NCBI RefSeq assembly: GCF_004153445.1
Contig: NZ_SDQC01000003.1
Coordinates: 186,001-250,000 of the forward strand
Reading direction: 5' to 3'
Length of the DNA: 64,000 nt
Source: Allopusillimonas soli
GTDB lineage: Bacteria > Pseudomonadota > Gammaproteobacteria > Burkholderiales > Burkholderiaceae_B
Shown: one piece after another, positions 22,161-31,235 of the stretch
How the letters are laid out: each line of letters opens with the position of its first letter
Position numbering within the stretch: position 1 is the first letter of the stretch
Position numbers and translations under genes: made by a program
The notes under the pieces: model-generated
Database searches by the model: none
What the model was told of the DNA's origin: nothing
What the model saw: the letters and a program-made list of their open reading frames with translations, nothing else

Positions 22161-23660
22161 TTAACCGCCCAGCCAAAGCAGCGGGTTCACGGGTGTTCCC
22201 TGATGGCGTATCTCGAAATACAGCCCGGGTTCAACCTGGCCGCCGGTCGCACCCACTGTTGCAATGGTGTCACCCGATCCGACGATGTCTCCAACCTGCT
22301 TGAGCAGGCTCTGGTTGTAAGCATACACGCTCAGGTAGCCGGCGCCGTGATCGATGATCATGAGGTTGCCAAAACCTGACAGCCAATTGGAAAAAACCAC
22401 CCTTCCCTGCGCGATCGCATGAACGGCGGTTCCCGCCGGCGCGCGAAGCACTATGCCGCGCCATACGCCACCCTCGGGACGGCTTGCACCGAAACGTCCC
22501 TGCACGGTGCCTTGGACAGGAAACGGCAAATTCTTGTCCAGGCCGTGAAAGCCCCGGGGCGGCGCAGGCCGGGCCGGGCTCGCCTGCGGTGCAGGCGCCT
22601 CGCGCACTGGTTGGGCCTTGGGCGGCCCCTCGCCGGCAATCTGGGCGTCCGGCGGCGCTGGCGCCATCTCGTCAGGACGCAAGCCGCCCGCGACGGATAC
22701 GTCCGGATACAGGCCCGGCACCGAGCCCTTGAAGCGTTCGGGCGCCTGTTGCGCCTTTTGCTCTTCCTCCCGCGCCCGCTCACGCGCGCGCTCCACCTGC
22801 AGGCGGGCCTGCTCAGCCTCCCGGCTTGCACGCTCCCGCTCCGCCCGCTGTCTCTCAGCCTGTTCTCGCGCCTGCCGGGCGGCCTCTGCCTGGCGCCTGG
22901 CCTCCTCCCTGCGTGCCTGCTCCGCCTGCCGTGCTATCTCAGCCTGCAGCCCAGTGATGAGGTCGCCCAGTCGCTGCTCATTCTGTGTCAACGTGGACGC
23001 CTGGCTGCGCTGCTGCGCCAATGCATCCTCTATGCGCGCCAGCACCTGCTCGCGCTCTCGCTTCTGCGCCTGCAGCGCCTTGCGCCGGTCGGCCGCTTCG
23101 TCGGCAAGCTTTACCAGCTCCTGCTTGCCCTCGCGCGTGCGCACTTGCAGGCCGTCAAGTTCGGCAACCGCATCACGCACAGTCTGTATGGCCGCTGCCT
23201 GGGACTTCGTCACATACCCCAGGTAGCTGAAATCGCGCCCTATGGATTGCGGGTCGTCGCCAGACAGTAGCGCAGTCCACGGAGAAAGGCGGCCTGCATA
23301 CTGCCCTCGCAATTGCTCGCCCAGCTCTTGCTGGCGTTGGGCGAGCACTGCCTTCTGGCTCTGTATCTCGACGGCCAGATGGTCGAGCTCGGCCTCAACC
23401 TCCTTGCGCCGATCCGCCAACTGGGCAAGCCGCAGGTTGATGCTGGAAATGGCGGATTCCGACGCCTTGAGCGCATTCGCGGCATCACGGCGCGCCGACT
23501 CCTGGCCTTCTATGCGCTCACGCACCTGCGCGATGCGGGCCTGAAGCGCCTCGCGCTCCTTACGCGCCTCGGCCTGCTGGTGTTCCAGCGCGGACGGCTG
23601 CGCGCCAAAGGCCACGCCCGCACACAAGGTCAGCATCAGCAGACTGGAAACGCGGCGCAT
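22161..23660 (-). CDS. envC: Murein hydrolase activator EnvC
   Basis: 499 residues: signal peptide (about 1-19), long coiled coil (about 22-250) including an Arg/Glu/Ala-rich stretch, Pro-rich linker, and a C-terminal LytM/M23 domain (about 375-499). The LytM metal ligands appear replaced (WRGIVLRAP, YFEIRHQG), as in E. coli EnvC, so it should activate amidases rather than cut the wall. It starts one base after the gpmA stop. Confidence 0.9.
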   Translation of the reverse strand: MRRVSSLLMLTLCAGVAFGAQPSALEHQQAEARKEREALQARIAQVRERIEGQESARRDAANALKASESAISSINLRLAQLADRRKEVEAELDHLAVEIQSQKAVLAQRQQELGEQLRGQYAGRLSPWTALLSGDDPQSIGRDFSYLGYVTKSQAAAIQTVRDAVAELDGLQVRTREGKQELVKLADEAADRRKALQAQKREREQVLARIEDALAQQRSQASTLTQNEQRLGDLITGLQAEIARQAEQARREEARRQAEAARQAREQAERQRAERERASREAEQARLQVERARERAREEEQKAQQAPERFKGSVPGLYPDVSVAGGLRPDEMAPAPPDAQIAGEGPPKAQPVREAPAPQASPARPAPPRGFHGLDKNLPFPVQGTVQGRFGASRPEGGVWRGIVLRAPAGTAVHAIAQGRVVFSNWLSGFGNLMIIDHGAGYLSVYAYNQSLLKQVGDIVGSGDTIATVGATGGQVEPGLYFEIRHQGTPVNPLLWLGG

Positions 23661-23661
23661 A

Positions 23662-24411
23662 TTATTTGCGCGCCTTGCCCTGATTGGCCACGGCAGCCAT
23701 GGCCGCCTCGATTTCAGCCGGATCCCCCAAGTAGTAGTGGCGCAAAGGCTTGAGCGACTCGTCGAGCTCGTAAACCAGCGGCTGGCCGGTGGGTATGTTC
23801 ACCTGGGCAATGTCATCGTCCGATACGTTGTCCAGATGCTTGATAAGTGCTCGCAGACTATTCCCGTGCGCCGACACCAGCACCCTGCGCCCGGCACGCA
23901 CGGCAGGAGCAATGGAATCGTTCCAGAAAGGCAGCACGCGGGCAACGGTATCCTTGAGGCATTCCGTGGCGGGCAATTGGTCGGCCGGCACTTTTGCGTA
24001 TCGGGGATCAAAGCGCGGGTGGCGCGGATCGTCGGCGCTCATGGGCTCGGGTGCGATCGCATAGGCACGGCGCCAGATCAGCACCTGTTCATCCCCGTAT
24101 TTTTCAGCAGTCTCGGCCTTGTTCAGGCCCTGTAGGGCGCCATAGTGCCGCTCGTTCAGGCGCCAGCTCAACCCGACAGGGGTGTACATGGCATCCATCG
24201 CATCGAGCGCGATCCAGAGCGTGCGGATGGCCCGCTTGAGCACGGAGGAAAAGGCCAGATCAAATTCAAAGCCCTGATCGCGCAGCAACTGTCCCGCCTT
24301 CCATGCCTGCTCGCGGCCCGTGTCGGACAGGTCGACATCCTTCCAGCCGGTAAAACGGTTTTCGAGGTTCCACTGGCTCTCGCCGTGACGCATCAAGACT
24401 AGTTTGTACAT
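23662..24411 (-). CDS. gpmA: 2,3-bisphosphoglycerate-dependent phosphoglycerate mutase
   Basis: Glycolytic mutase interconverting 3- and 2-phosphoglycerate, 249 residues. The phosphohistidine is in [10 protein letters not shown] (residues 6-15) and the second histidine in [11 protein letters not shown]. The ATG at 24411 begins exactly at the family N-terminus; 24441 would add ten residues. First gene of the gpmA-envC-ctpA-moeB operon, divergent from the rhodanese gene. Confidence 0.93.
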   Translation of the reverse strand: MYKLVLMRHGESQWNLENRFTGWKDVDLSDTGREQAWKAGQLLRDQGFEFDLAFSSVLKRAIRTLWIALDAMDAMYTPVGLSWRLNERHYGALQGLNKAETAEKYGDEQVLIWRRAYAIAPEPMSADDPRHPRFDPRYAKVPADQLPATECLKDTVARVLPFWNDSIAPAVRAGRRVLVSAHGNSLRALIKHLDNVSDDDIAQVNIPTGQPLVYELDESLKPLRHYYLGDPAEIEAAMAAVANQGKARK

Positions 24412-24448
24412 GTCAGGTTTCACCCAAAAGTTTAAATTCACGGTCCAT

Positions 24449-24457
24449 TTTATAATC
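24449..24457. promoter_or_regulatory. Overlapping divergent -10 boxes, gpmA / rhodanese
   Basis: A consensus TATAAT reads toward the rhodanese gene (24451-24456), and its complement gives a TATAAA-type box toward gpmA, so one TA-rich core could serve both directions. Neither side has a clear -35. Confidence 0.4.
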
Positions 24458-24488
24458 CCTTGATTCTGCTCCGCTCACGGAGCCAAAC

Positions 24489-24911
24489 ATGGGATACAAA
24501 GTGGACTTTCTTCTCGATCAGACCAACCTCATTCTGCTGTTCGTCGCCGTCGCCTCCGGCATCATGCTGTTGCTTCCTTCCATTGGCCGCGGCAGCACGA
24601 AGAAGGTGACCGTCAGCCAGGCCATACAGATGGCCAATCAGCAGCATGGTATCTTTCTGGATGCACGCGGCGCCGATGCATTCAAAACGGGTACCATCCC
24701 TCAGGCACGCAACGTACCCGCCGCGGATGTCCCCGCCAAGCTTGGCGCCTTGCCCAAGGACAAGCCGATTATCGTCTTTTGCGACAGCGGGCGCGAGGCC
24801 ACGCGGGTGGCGGACGCGCTGCGCAAGCAAGGCTATGCGCAAGCCGTCAGCCTCGAAGGCGGCCTGAAGGAATGGGCACAGGCGGGCATGCCGCTCTCCC
24901 GCAAGCAGTAA
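24489..24911 (+). CDS. Membrane-anchored rhodanese-domain protein
   Basis: 140 residues with one N-terminal transmembrane helix (about 11-32) and a single rhodanese domain. The active-site loop is CDSGREA with the catalytic cysteine near residue 98. Sulfurtransferase substrate unknown. GGAG lies six bases upstream of the ATG. It leads a grxC-secB-gpsA run with short gaps, an arrangement also seen in E. coli (yibN-grxC-secB-gpsA). Confidence 0.88.
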   Translation: MGYKVDFLLDQTNLILLFVAVASGIMLLLPSIGRGSTKKVTVSQAIQMANQQHGIFLDARGADAFKTGTIPQARNVPAADVPAKLGALPKDKPIIVFCDSGREATRVADALRKQGYAQAVSLEGGLKEWAQAGMPLSRKQ

Positions 24912-24935
24912 ACCCAACTCAACCAAGGAACACTC

Positions 24936-25199
24936 ATGGCCAGCCAGGTCACCATGTACTGCACGGGCGTTTGCCCGTATTGCATACGCGCGGAAATGCT
25001 GCTGAAGCAACGCGGCGTGGACGACATAGCAAAAATCCGCATCGATCTCGACCCTCCCCAGCGTGCGGTTATGATGGAGCGTACAGGACGACGCACCGTG
25101 CCACAGATATACATCGGTGATACGCATGTAGGCGGCTACGACGACCTGGCTGCGCTTGATCGCGCCGGCAAACTGTCGCCGCTGCTCGCGGGCGCCTGA
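24936..25199 (+). CDS. grxC: Glutaredoxin 3
   Basis: 87-residue dithiol glutaredoxin with active site CPYC ([13 protein letters not shown]), the cis-proline segment [10 protein letters not shown] and the GG/D glutathione-binding motif in [15 protein letters not shown] precedes the ATG. Cytoplasmic disulfide reductase. Confidence 0.93.
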   Translation: MASQVTMYCTGVCPYCIRAEMLLKQRGVDDIAKIRIDLDPPQRAVMMERTGRRTVPQIYIGDTHVGGYDDLAALDRAGKLSPLLAGA

Positions 25200-25239
25200 C
25201 GCGACGCCCTCCTTCTCATCTCACTACAACGGAACAGAC

Positions 25240-25767
25240 ATGGCCGAACAGAACGCCAACAGCCAGGATCAGCAACAGGAAAATGCACCCGCCTTCAGCC
25301 TGCAGCGCACCTATGTGAAAGATCTTTCACTGGAAATGCCCAATGCACCCCAGATTTTCCTGGAGCAGGAAGGCCCCGCAGTGGAAGTGTCCATCAATGT
25401 CGGGGGCCAACGCCTGGCCGACACGGTCTATGAAGCAACCGTCACCGCCACGGTCACCACGCGCATCCAGGACAAGGTGCTCTACCTGGTCGAGGCCACG
25501 CAGGCAGGCATCTTTGAGGCGGCCAACATTCCCGCCGAGCAGCTTGATCCGCTTATCGGCATTGTCTGCCCCACCATGCTTTATCCCTATCTGCGCGCCA
25601 CTATCGCGGACGCCATCAATCGCACGTCGCTGCCTGCCCTGCACCTTACCGAGGTCAATTTCCAAAGCCTGTACGAACAGCGTCTGGCGCAGGCCGCCGA
25701 GGCGCAGCAGAAGGACGGCAAGCAGGACTCGGGCCTGTACGTGCCCCCGGGCGCCACAAAGCAATAA
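25240..25767 (+). CDS. secB: Protein-export chaperone SecB
   Basis: 175-residue tetrameric chaperone holding preproteins for SecA. Family segments [31 protein letters not shown] and [10 protein letters not shown] are intact. The ATG at 25240 is used; an in-frame start at 25156 overlaps grxC and has no homology. The N- and C-terminal tails are Gln-rich. Confidence 0.94.
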   Translation: MAEQNANSQDQQQENAPAFSLQRTYVKDLSLEMPNAPQIFLEQEGPAVEVSINVGGQRLADTVYEATVTATVTTRIQDKVLYLVEATQAGIFEAANIPAEQLDPLIGIVCPTMLYPYLRATIADAINRTSLPALHLTEVNFQSLYEQRLAQAAEAQQKDGKQDSGLYVPPGATKQ

Positions 25768-25783
25768 GCCAATAGGCGGCAAC

Positions 25784-26872
25784 ATGAGCGGGCGCCCCAT
25801 CGAAGCCTCAGGAATGCCTGGCACGATGGCAGGCCCGCTGCGTGTTAGCGTGCTGGGCGCTGGAAGCTGGGGTACAGCGCTGGCGGCACTGGCCTGCGCG
25901 CGCGCGGACACGATGCTCTGGGGCCGAGATCCTGGCACCGTAGCGCAGATCAACACCCAGCGGCTCAATGCGCGCTATCTGCCGGGCATCAGTCTACCCC
26001 TTCGCCTGCAGGCCAGCCATGACTTCGAGGCCGCCGTGGCGCACGCGCAGGGCGACAAAGGTCTGATCATTCTGGGTGTTCCCGTAGCAGGCATGGCGGA
26101 CACCTGCGCAAGGCTGGCACAGCAGCTCGCGCAGTCTGCGCAGCCCGCCCCCGCCATTATCTGGACCTGCAAAGGTTTTCATCACGATACCGGCCAACTC
26201 CCCCACGAGATCGCTCAGGCCGCCTTTGCCTCGCAGCCCGATACCAGGCTGGGCGTGCTTTCCGGGCCGTCGTTTGCTCGCGAGGTGGCCCTTGGCCTGC
26301 CGGTCGCGCTCACCGTGGCCAGCCGGCAAGCGGAGACAGCGCAGCGCGTCATTGCGGTGATGCATGGTGAACTGGCCCGCATCTACAGCAGCACCGACGT
26401 CATCGGCGTAGAAGTCGGGGGCGCGCTCAAGAACATCATGGCCATTGCCTGCGGCGTATCCGACGGCCTGGGGTTGGGCACCAATGCGCGCGCCGCCCTG
26501 ATCACACGCGGGCTGGCTGAGATGCAACGCCTGGGACTGGCCATGGGTGGTCAGGCAGAGACTTTCGCGGGTTTGACCGGGCTGGGCGATCTGGTGCTGA
26601 CCGCCACAGGCGATCTGTCTCGCAACCGCAAAGTGGGGTTGGCCATCGGTGCGGGCAAGACACTGACTCAGGCTCTTGAAGGCGGCGTGACCGCGGAAGG
26701 GGCACGCTGCGCGCAGGCGGCGCTGGCACTTGGCGCTCGGTTTGGCGTGGATCTTCCCATTACCGAAGCCGTGTGCCGCGTCCTGTTCGACAGCATGGCG
26801 CCGCGCGAGGCCGTATCCCGGCTGCTTGCGCGCGAAGCACGCCCCGAAAGCCCCTACAGGCCACCTTCGTAG
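25784..26872 (+). CDS. gpsA: Glycerol-3-phosphate dehydrogenase [NAD(P)+]
   Basis: Makes sn-glycerol-3-phosphate for phospholipids, about 362 residues. The Rossmann loop [10 protein letters not shown] begins near residue 24, catalytic lysine region [13 protein letters not shown] near 215, and [10 protein letters not shown] near 160. Two starts are possible (25784 and 25814); both leave a longer N-terminus than usual. The last 19 bases overlap the end of trmL on the opposite strand. Confidence 0.92.
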   Translation: MSGRPIEASGMPGTMAGPLRVSVLGAGSWGTALAALACARADTMLWGRDPGTVAQINTQRLNARYLPGISLPLRLQASHDFEAAVAHAQGDKGLIILGVPVAGMADTCARLAQQLAQSAQPAPAIIWTCKGFHHDTGQLPHEIAQAAFASQPDTRLGVLSGPSFAREVALGLPVALTVASRQAETAQRVIAVMHGELARIYSSTDVIGVEVGGALKNIMAIACGVSDGLGLGTNARAALITRGLAEMQRLGLAMGGQAETFAGLTGLGDLVLTATGDLSRNRKVGLAIGAGKTLTQALEGGVTAEGARCAQAALALGARFGVDLPITEAVCRVLFDSMAPREAVSRLLAREARPESPYRPPS

Positions 26873-27324
26873 CCAGCCTGCCGCCACGCCTCGAACACCG
26901 TTACCGCCACGGCATTCGACAGGTTCAGGCTGCGCTGGCCTGCCCGCATGGGTAGCCGAAGGCGCTGGGCAGCGGGAAACAGCGACAGCTGGCTATCGGA
27001 CAGGCCTGCCGTTTCACGGCCAAACACAAACACATCACCCGGTTTCAGCGGCTCGGTACCAAGCAGCCGAGCGCCCTTTGTCGTCATGGCAAAGCATCGA
27101 GACCGGTCGGGCGCGGACTGGGCCAGCGCCTCTTCCAAGTTTTCATGAACCTGGAGCCGGGCCCATTCGTGATAATCCAGCCCCGCACGCTTGAGCTTGC
27201 TGTCCTCAAGCCGGAACCCCAATGGACGGACAAGATGAAGACTGGCGCCCGTATTGGCGGCCAGACGGATAACATTGCCCGTGTTGGGCGGTATTTCAGG
27301 TTCAACCAGAATGATGTGAAACAT
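26854..27324 (-). CDS. trmL: tRNA (cytidine(34)-2'-O)-methyltransferase TrmL
   Basis: SPOUT-class (trefoil-knot) enzyme methylating the wobble base of leucine tRNAs, about 156 residues. It has [31 protein letters not shown] and the knot segment [11 protein letters not shown]. Start at 27324 matches the family; 27336 would add four residues. It begins inside the end of comF, overlapping it by 23 bases. Confidence 0.92.
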   Translation of the reverse strand: MFHIILVEPEIPPNTGNVIRLAANTGASLHLVRPLGFRLEDSKLKRAGLDYHEWARLQVHENLEEALAQSAPDRSRCFAMTTKGARLLGTEPLKPGDVFVFGRETAGLSDSQLSLFPAAQRLRLPMRAGQRSLNLSNAVAVTVFEAWRQAGYEGGL

Positions 27325-28096
27325 GCTGCGTCCCATTGGAATAAGGCGTGCGCGCCAGCACCAGCCCGCACGTGGATGCTGCGCCCCACGCCTTGAGTTC
27401 AGCGCAGATGCTGTGCAGCGTGCTGCCTGTCGTCAGCACGTCATCCACCACGGCGATATGCCTGCCATCCAGCCGGTCGATGCAGCGATACAACCCGGTT
27501 GTATTGCGCATGCGCGCGCAGCGCGGAAGACTGGCCTGACGCATTCCCTCCCCCGTGCGAATGACAAGCCCCGGACGACGCGGCAGGCCCAGCAAAGGCG
27601 ACAGATAACGTGCCAGTTCGGCAGCGGGGTTGAAGCCTCGGCGGGCAAGAGCGGAACGGCTGGCAGGCACCGGCACCAGAATTGTATTCGCTGCCAGCGA
27701 TGGCTGCGCGCGCACTGCCTGCGCCAGCAAGGCTGCCAGCACGGGCGCATACGTAACACCGTCAGCGGACTTGAAACGGCGCACAAGCATATCGGCGGGA
27801 CTCACGTAGTCGAGAGCGGCAATGACGCGATCGAAGGCGGGCTCACGCACCGAGCAATCCGGACACGCTGCACCCTGAGCAAGCCCCAGTCCGCATCGGG
27901 CGCAGCGTGTCGTTGTGCCTGCCATGGAGTCGGCCAGGCACTTTCTGCAGTCGGCGCAAAGTCTCGCGCGACGGGTTCGCACGCCGCACAGGCAGCAGGG
28001 TGCAGGCAGATGCATGGCCAGAAGGGAGGGCGTGATGCATCGCCCATGCGCCGCCGCGCGGCCGAGCCATTCGCGCAAGCTTGATAGATAAGCCAT
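27302..28096 (-). CDS. ComF-family phosphoribosyltransferase-like protein
   Basis: 264-residue ComF/GntX-type protein. Two zinc-ribbon-like cysteine pairs (CCLCG near residue 34; CARC and CPDC near 75-95) precede a phosphoribosyltransferase fold with signature [11 protein letters not shown] near residue 220. Members are linked to DNA uptake or DNA metabolism, but the enzymatic role is not established. Upstream of and overlapping trmL. Confidence 0.87.
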   Translation of the reverse strand: MAYLSSLREWLGRAAAHGRCITPSLLAMHLPAPCCLCGVRTRRARLCADCRKCLADSMAGTTTRCARCGLGLAQGAACPDCSVREPAFDRVIAALDYVSPADMLVRRFKSADGVTYAPVLAALLAQAVRAQPSLAANTILVPVPASRSALARRGFNPAAELARYLSPLLGLPRRPGLVIRTGEGMRQASLPRCARMRNTTGLYRCIDRLDGRHIAVVDDVLTTGSTLHSICAELKAWGAASTCGLVLARTPYSNGTQHVSHHSG

Positions 28097-28185
28097 AATG
28101 GAATTTTTTCCGGGCCCGGCAGGCCCGCGTCCGAACGCTATCTCAGCATATATGCGGCCGCACTGCCAGCCCGATGGTGCATTTC

Positions 28186-29136
28186 ATGTCACAGCCTCCC
28201 ACCCTGGATATCGCCGCGCGCCATGTGCGCCTGCAGTTCGCCCGCCGCAGCCCGCTCGATACCGCGCAGTTCCTGTACGGAGAGATTGCGCAGCGCATGC
28301 TGCAACGCCTCAGCTACATCCGCATTGCACCTGGCGCGGTGCTCGACGCCGGCTGCGGTGCAGCACATGCGCTTGAACCCTTGCGCGCACGCTACCTCGC
28401 CATGGACTATACCGGCCTGGATGCATGTCCTGCATTGCTCGATGTGGCTCGGCGGCGCTATGCCGCCAAGCCCGGCCTGTGGCATCGGCTACGCAACAAG
28501 CCCGTACGCCCGGTTCAGTTCGTCGAAGCGGACATGGCCGATTCGGGACTCGCAGCCGAAAGCCAGGAGCTTGTGTGGTCGAATATGGCGTTGCATTGGC
28601 ATCCCGAACCGCATCGCGTCTTGGCCGAATGGCGCCGCGTCCTCAAACCTGACGGACTGGCCATGTTCTCCTGCCTGGGGCCGGGCTCCTTCAGGGAACT
28701 GCGCCAGGCCATTGCTGATGCAAATCTGCATACAAGCGGCATGCCCTTTGTAGACATGCACGATTTTGGCGACCTGCTCATCACCAACGGATTTGCCGAT
28801 CCGGTCATGGACCAGGAAACCCTGACGCTGACCTACCGCAGCCCTGAAACACTTATTCAGGATCTGCAGGCGCTGGGGGGCAACGCCAGCACATTGCGCC
28901 GCCCGGCGCTGCCTGGGCGCGCATGGCGGCAACGGCTGCTCGATGCGCTGTCGGCGCAGCGGCATATGGATGGCACCATACATCTGAGCGTGGAGATCGC
29001 CTACGGACATGCTTGGCGCCTTGCCTCGCGCCGGCTGGCATCCGGCGAGACCCGTATTTCCGCGGCCAGCATAAAACCCGCGGTGAAGCGGATCCGTCCG
29101 CTGCGTCCGCCGGCGGATCCCGATACGCGTGACTGA
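28186..29136 (+). CDS. BioC-like SAM-dependent methyltransferase
   Basis: Class I methyltransferase, about 316 residues. Motif I VLDAGCGAA is near residue 50 and the acidic loop LDACPALLDVA follows. The segment LVWSNMALHWHPEPHRVLAEWRRVL resembles BioC, the malonyl-ACP O-methyltransferase that primes biotin synthesis. No other bio gene is in the window, so the role is inferred. ATG 28174 or 28186; the latter fits the family. Divergent from comF. Confidence 0.78.
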   Translation: MSQPPTLDIAARHVRLQFARRSPLDTAQFLYGEIAQRMLQRLSYIRIAPGAVLDAGCGAAHALEPLRARYLAMDYTGLDACPALLDVARRRYAAKPGLWHRLRNKPVRPVQFVEADMADSGLAAESQELVWSNMALHWHPEPHRVLAEWRRVLKPDGLAMFSCLGPGSFRELRQAIADANLHTSGMPFVDMHDFGDLLITNGFADPVMDQETLTLTYRSPETLIQDLQALGGNASTLRRPALPGRAWRQRLLDALSAQRHMDGTIHLSVEIAYGHAWRLASRRLASGETRISAASIKPAVKRIRPLRPPADPDTRD

Positions 29137-29247
29137 AGGAGAGCCGGCATGCCGCACAGAGGCAGTCGATATGTTCCTTAAAGGCTCGCGGCGCTATTCG
29201 CAGATGAGATTGACGTTACATTTATTATGCTTTTGTGACAAAAGAAC

Positions 29248-29253
29248 TATAAT
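29248..29253 (+). promoter_or_regulatory. Candidate -10 (TATAAT) in an AT-rich leader of the Wzz gene
   Basis: TATAAT lies about 40 bases before the proposed TTG start in a distinctly AT-rich stretch (about 29160-29280) inside GC-rich surroundings. The -35 is unclear. Confidence 0.4.
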
Positions 29254-29291
29254 TGCTCCCTTTCGCGATATTCAGCAAGTTGGAGCACGCA

Positions 29292-30404
29292 TTGGCCAAA
29301 CAAAATCCTCTACCCGCAAAGGATCCTGCCGAGGAGATTAGTCTTCGAGACCTGGCCTGTATTTTGCGCCGTACGTGGCGCCTGACCTTTCTCCTCGTCT
29401 GTCTGGCTGTCCTGCTGGCTACCGCATACATATATTTTGTACCGCCAGTCTATGAAGTCAGTGTGCAAGTGCTTCCCCCCACCACCGGCGATCTTGCCAT
29501 CTACAACGCCACCCAGGGCATCCTGGCAGACAAGCCCGCGGATGCGCGAATACTGCGGGAGCAGATGGGCGATGAAATCCGCAATACGCTACTCCAACCG
29601 GATGAGGCCTGGAACCGCTTCCTGGCCGTGCTGCAGTCGGGCAGCGTCAAGCAACAATTCATCACCGAGTACCATCCAGCCGGTGCGGCTCGAGACGCAA
29701 CGCCGCTGACGCTGCGTCGCATGCTCGACAGAAATCTTACGGTGACGGTCAACAAAGGCGGTGCGCTTGCCTCAGCGCGCGTGACGTTGCGCGGAACACA
29801 ACCCGACGTGCTATCCGAGCGCACAATCCAATATGCAAGGCTGGCCCTGGCACTGGGGCGCGATATGCTGCTGGAAGACTTGAAAAGCCAGCTGCGCGTG
29901 CAAAATGACGTCATTGACAAGCGGATCGCCGCCTTGAGAGAAATTGGCCGCTATCAGCGCGATGCCCGCATGGTGAGGCTGCGTGATGCCATCACAGTCG
30001 CGCGGGCCATAGGCTTGGCCAAAGCGCCTGAAAACAGCCCTCTCATTGTTGTCGGGGATGATCGAGCGGGAGCCAGCCGCCACGCCGACGGGCTGCTCTA
30101 TATGCGCGGCTATGAAGCGCTGCAATCGGAATTGACGCAGTTGCAACAGCGTCAGAACGACGACGCCTACATCAGCGGCATGCTGCCGCTGATCGAGAAG
30201 CAGACCAGGCTGGCACACGTAGACATCGATGACATGCGGCTGTCCATAGGACGTATTGATGCTGCGTCCGATGTATATGTCCACAAGGTAGCGCCGCGCG
30301 CCATGCTGATTCTTGCTTTGTCAGTGCTTGCGAGCCTTGTGCTCGGATGCGCCGTCTCGGTGGCCTGCCACATGCTGGCCATGACGGATTCGCGCCGCAG
30401 TTGA
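29292..30404 (+). CDS. Wzz-family polysaccharide chain-length regulator
   Basis: About 370 residues with the polysaccharide co-polymerase layout: N-terminal helix (about 28-50: TFLLVCLAVLLATAYIYF), a large periplasmic domain rich in helices, and a C-terminal helix (about 335-358). Wzz proteins set O-antigen or capsule chain length. The frame has no suitable ATG. TTG 29292 has GGAG six bases upstream and is preferred over TTG 29253. No polysaccharide biosynthesis genes are nearby, so its partner polymer is elsewhere. Confidence 0.78.
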   Translation: MAKQNPLPAKDPAEEISLRDLACILRRTWRLTFLLVCLAVLLATAYIYFVPPVYEVSVQVLPPTTGDLAIYNATQGILADKPADARILREQMGDEIRNTLLQPDEAWNRFLAVLQSGSVKQQFITEYHPAGAARDATPLTLRRMLDRNLTVTVNKGGALASARVTLRGTQPDVLSERTIQYARLALALGRDMLLEDLKSQLRVQNDVIDKRIAALREIGRYQRDARMVRLRDAITVARAIGLAKAPENSPLIVVGDDRAGASRHADGLLYMRGYEALQSELTQLQQRQNDDAYISGMLPLIEKQTRLAHVDIDDMRLSIGRIDAASDVYVHKVAPRAMLILALSVLASLVLGCAVSVACHMLAMTDSRRS

Positions 30405-30427
30405 ACGCCAAGGCGGCAGACACCGCA

Positions 30428-30497
30428 GCCGCACCTCGCCGGCCGCACCTCGCCGGCCGCACCTCGCCGGCCGCACCTTGCCGGCCGCACCTCGCCA
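30428..30497. repeat. Five tandem copies of a 14-bp repeat
   Basis: The unit GCCGCACCTCGCCG is repeated head to tail five times (30428-30441, 30442-30455, 30456-30469, 30470-30483, 30484-30497). Copy four has one C-to-T change and copy five differs at its last base. It fills the gap between the convergent Wzz and ntrX genes. There are no spacers, so it is not a CRISPR; 14 is not a multiple of three, so it is not a coding repeat. Confidence 0.95.
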
Positions 30498-30517
30498 ACT
30501 GGCAGGCCCCGAAAACG

Positions 30518-31225
30518 CTACTGATTGCTCGCGTTGCGACGACGCGATGAGTCTATGCCCAGTTGCTTCAGCTTGCGGTACAAATGCGTGCGCTCCAACC
30601 CTGTTTTCTCGGAGACGCGCGTCATGCTGTGATTTTCCCGGCCCAGGTGGTATTCGAAATAAATGCGCTCGAATTCGTCGCGCGCTTCGCGCAAGGGCTG
30701 GTCGAGCGATATGCTGCCCAGCCGCGAGCCATCGGCTTGAGCGGCAGGCTCGGGTTCAGGCATGGGCGTGGTCGTAAGCGCCTGCATGCCAGGCTGCGGG
30801 GCCGCCACAGGTTTGCTGGCCGAGCCGACAGGGAAGGACGATGATGCCGGGGAAGTGACCATAGGGCGGGCAAGGCCGGCCGCAATGGTCTTGAGCAGCT
30901 TCTGCAAGGTAATGGGCTTTTCCAGAAAATCGACGGCGCCGATGCGTGTTGCCTCAACAGCCGTGTCGACCGTGGCATGGCCGCTCATCATGATGACCGG
31001 CATGTCGAGCAAGCCCTGTGTGCTCCATTCCTTCAGCAGACTCACACCGTCGGTGTCGGGCATCCAGATGTCGAGCAGAACGAGATCGGGCCTGGCTCGC
31101 AGCCGTGCGGCACGGGCCTGAGCCGCATTCTCGGCAAGCTCCACCGTATGGCCTTCGTCGTAAAGTATTTCCGACAAGAGCTCACGTATTCCAATTTCGT
31201 CATCGACAACCAGGATTCTGGCCAT
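30518..31225 (-). CDS. NtrX-like response regulator lacking the AAA+ domain
   Basis: 235 residues: receiver domain (about 1-120; phospho-acceptor D52 in LVLLDIWMPD, conserved lysine in FLEKP), a Pro/Ala-rich linker (about 130-185) and a Fis-type helix-turn-helix at the C-terminus (TRVSEKTGLERTHLYRKL). Canonical NtrX has a sigma-54 AAA+ ATPase between these; here it is absent. It follows ntrY by 10 bases and is its likely partner, acting as a DNA-binding switch rather than a sigma-54 activator. Confidence 0.85.
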   Translation of the reverse strand: MARILVVDDEIGIRELLSEILYDEGHTVELAENAAQARAARLRARPDLVLLDIWMPDTDGVSLLKEWSTQGLLDMPVIMMSGHATVDTAVEATRIGAVDFLEKPITLQKLLKTIAAGLARPMVTSPASSSFPVGSASKPVAAPQPGMQALTTTPMPEPEPAAQADGSRLGSISLDQPLREARDEFERIYFEYHLGRENHSMTRVSEKTGLERTHLYRKLKQLGIDSSRRRNASNQ

Positions 31226-31235
31226 ATGGCATCAC

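Noticed and set aside
28106-28130. Terminator between comF and the methyltransferase gene
   Set aside because: CGGGCC/GGCCCG can pair, but it lies between divergent starts with the T-run on the wrong side.
30428-30497. CRISPR-like array
   Set aside because: Copies are contiguous with no spacers and are only 14 bp; simple tandem repeat.
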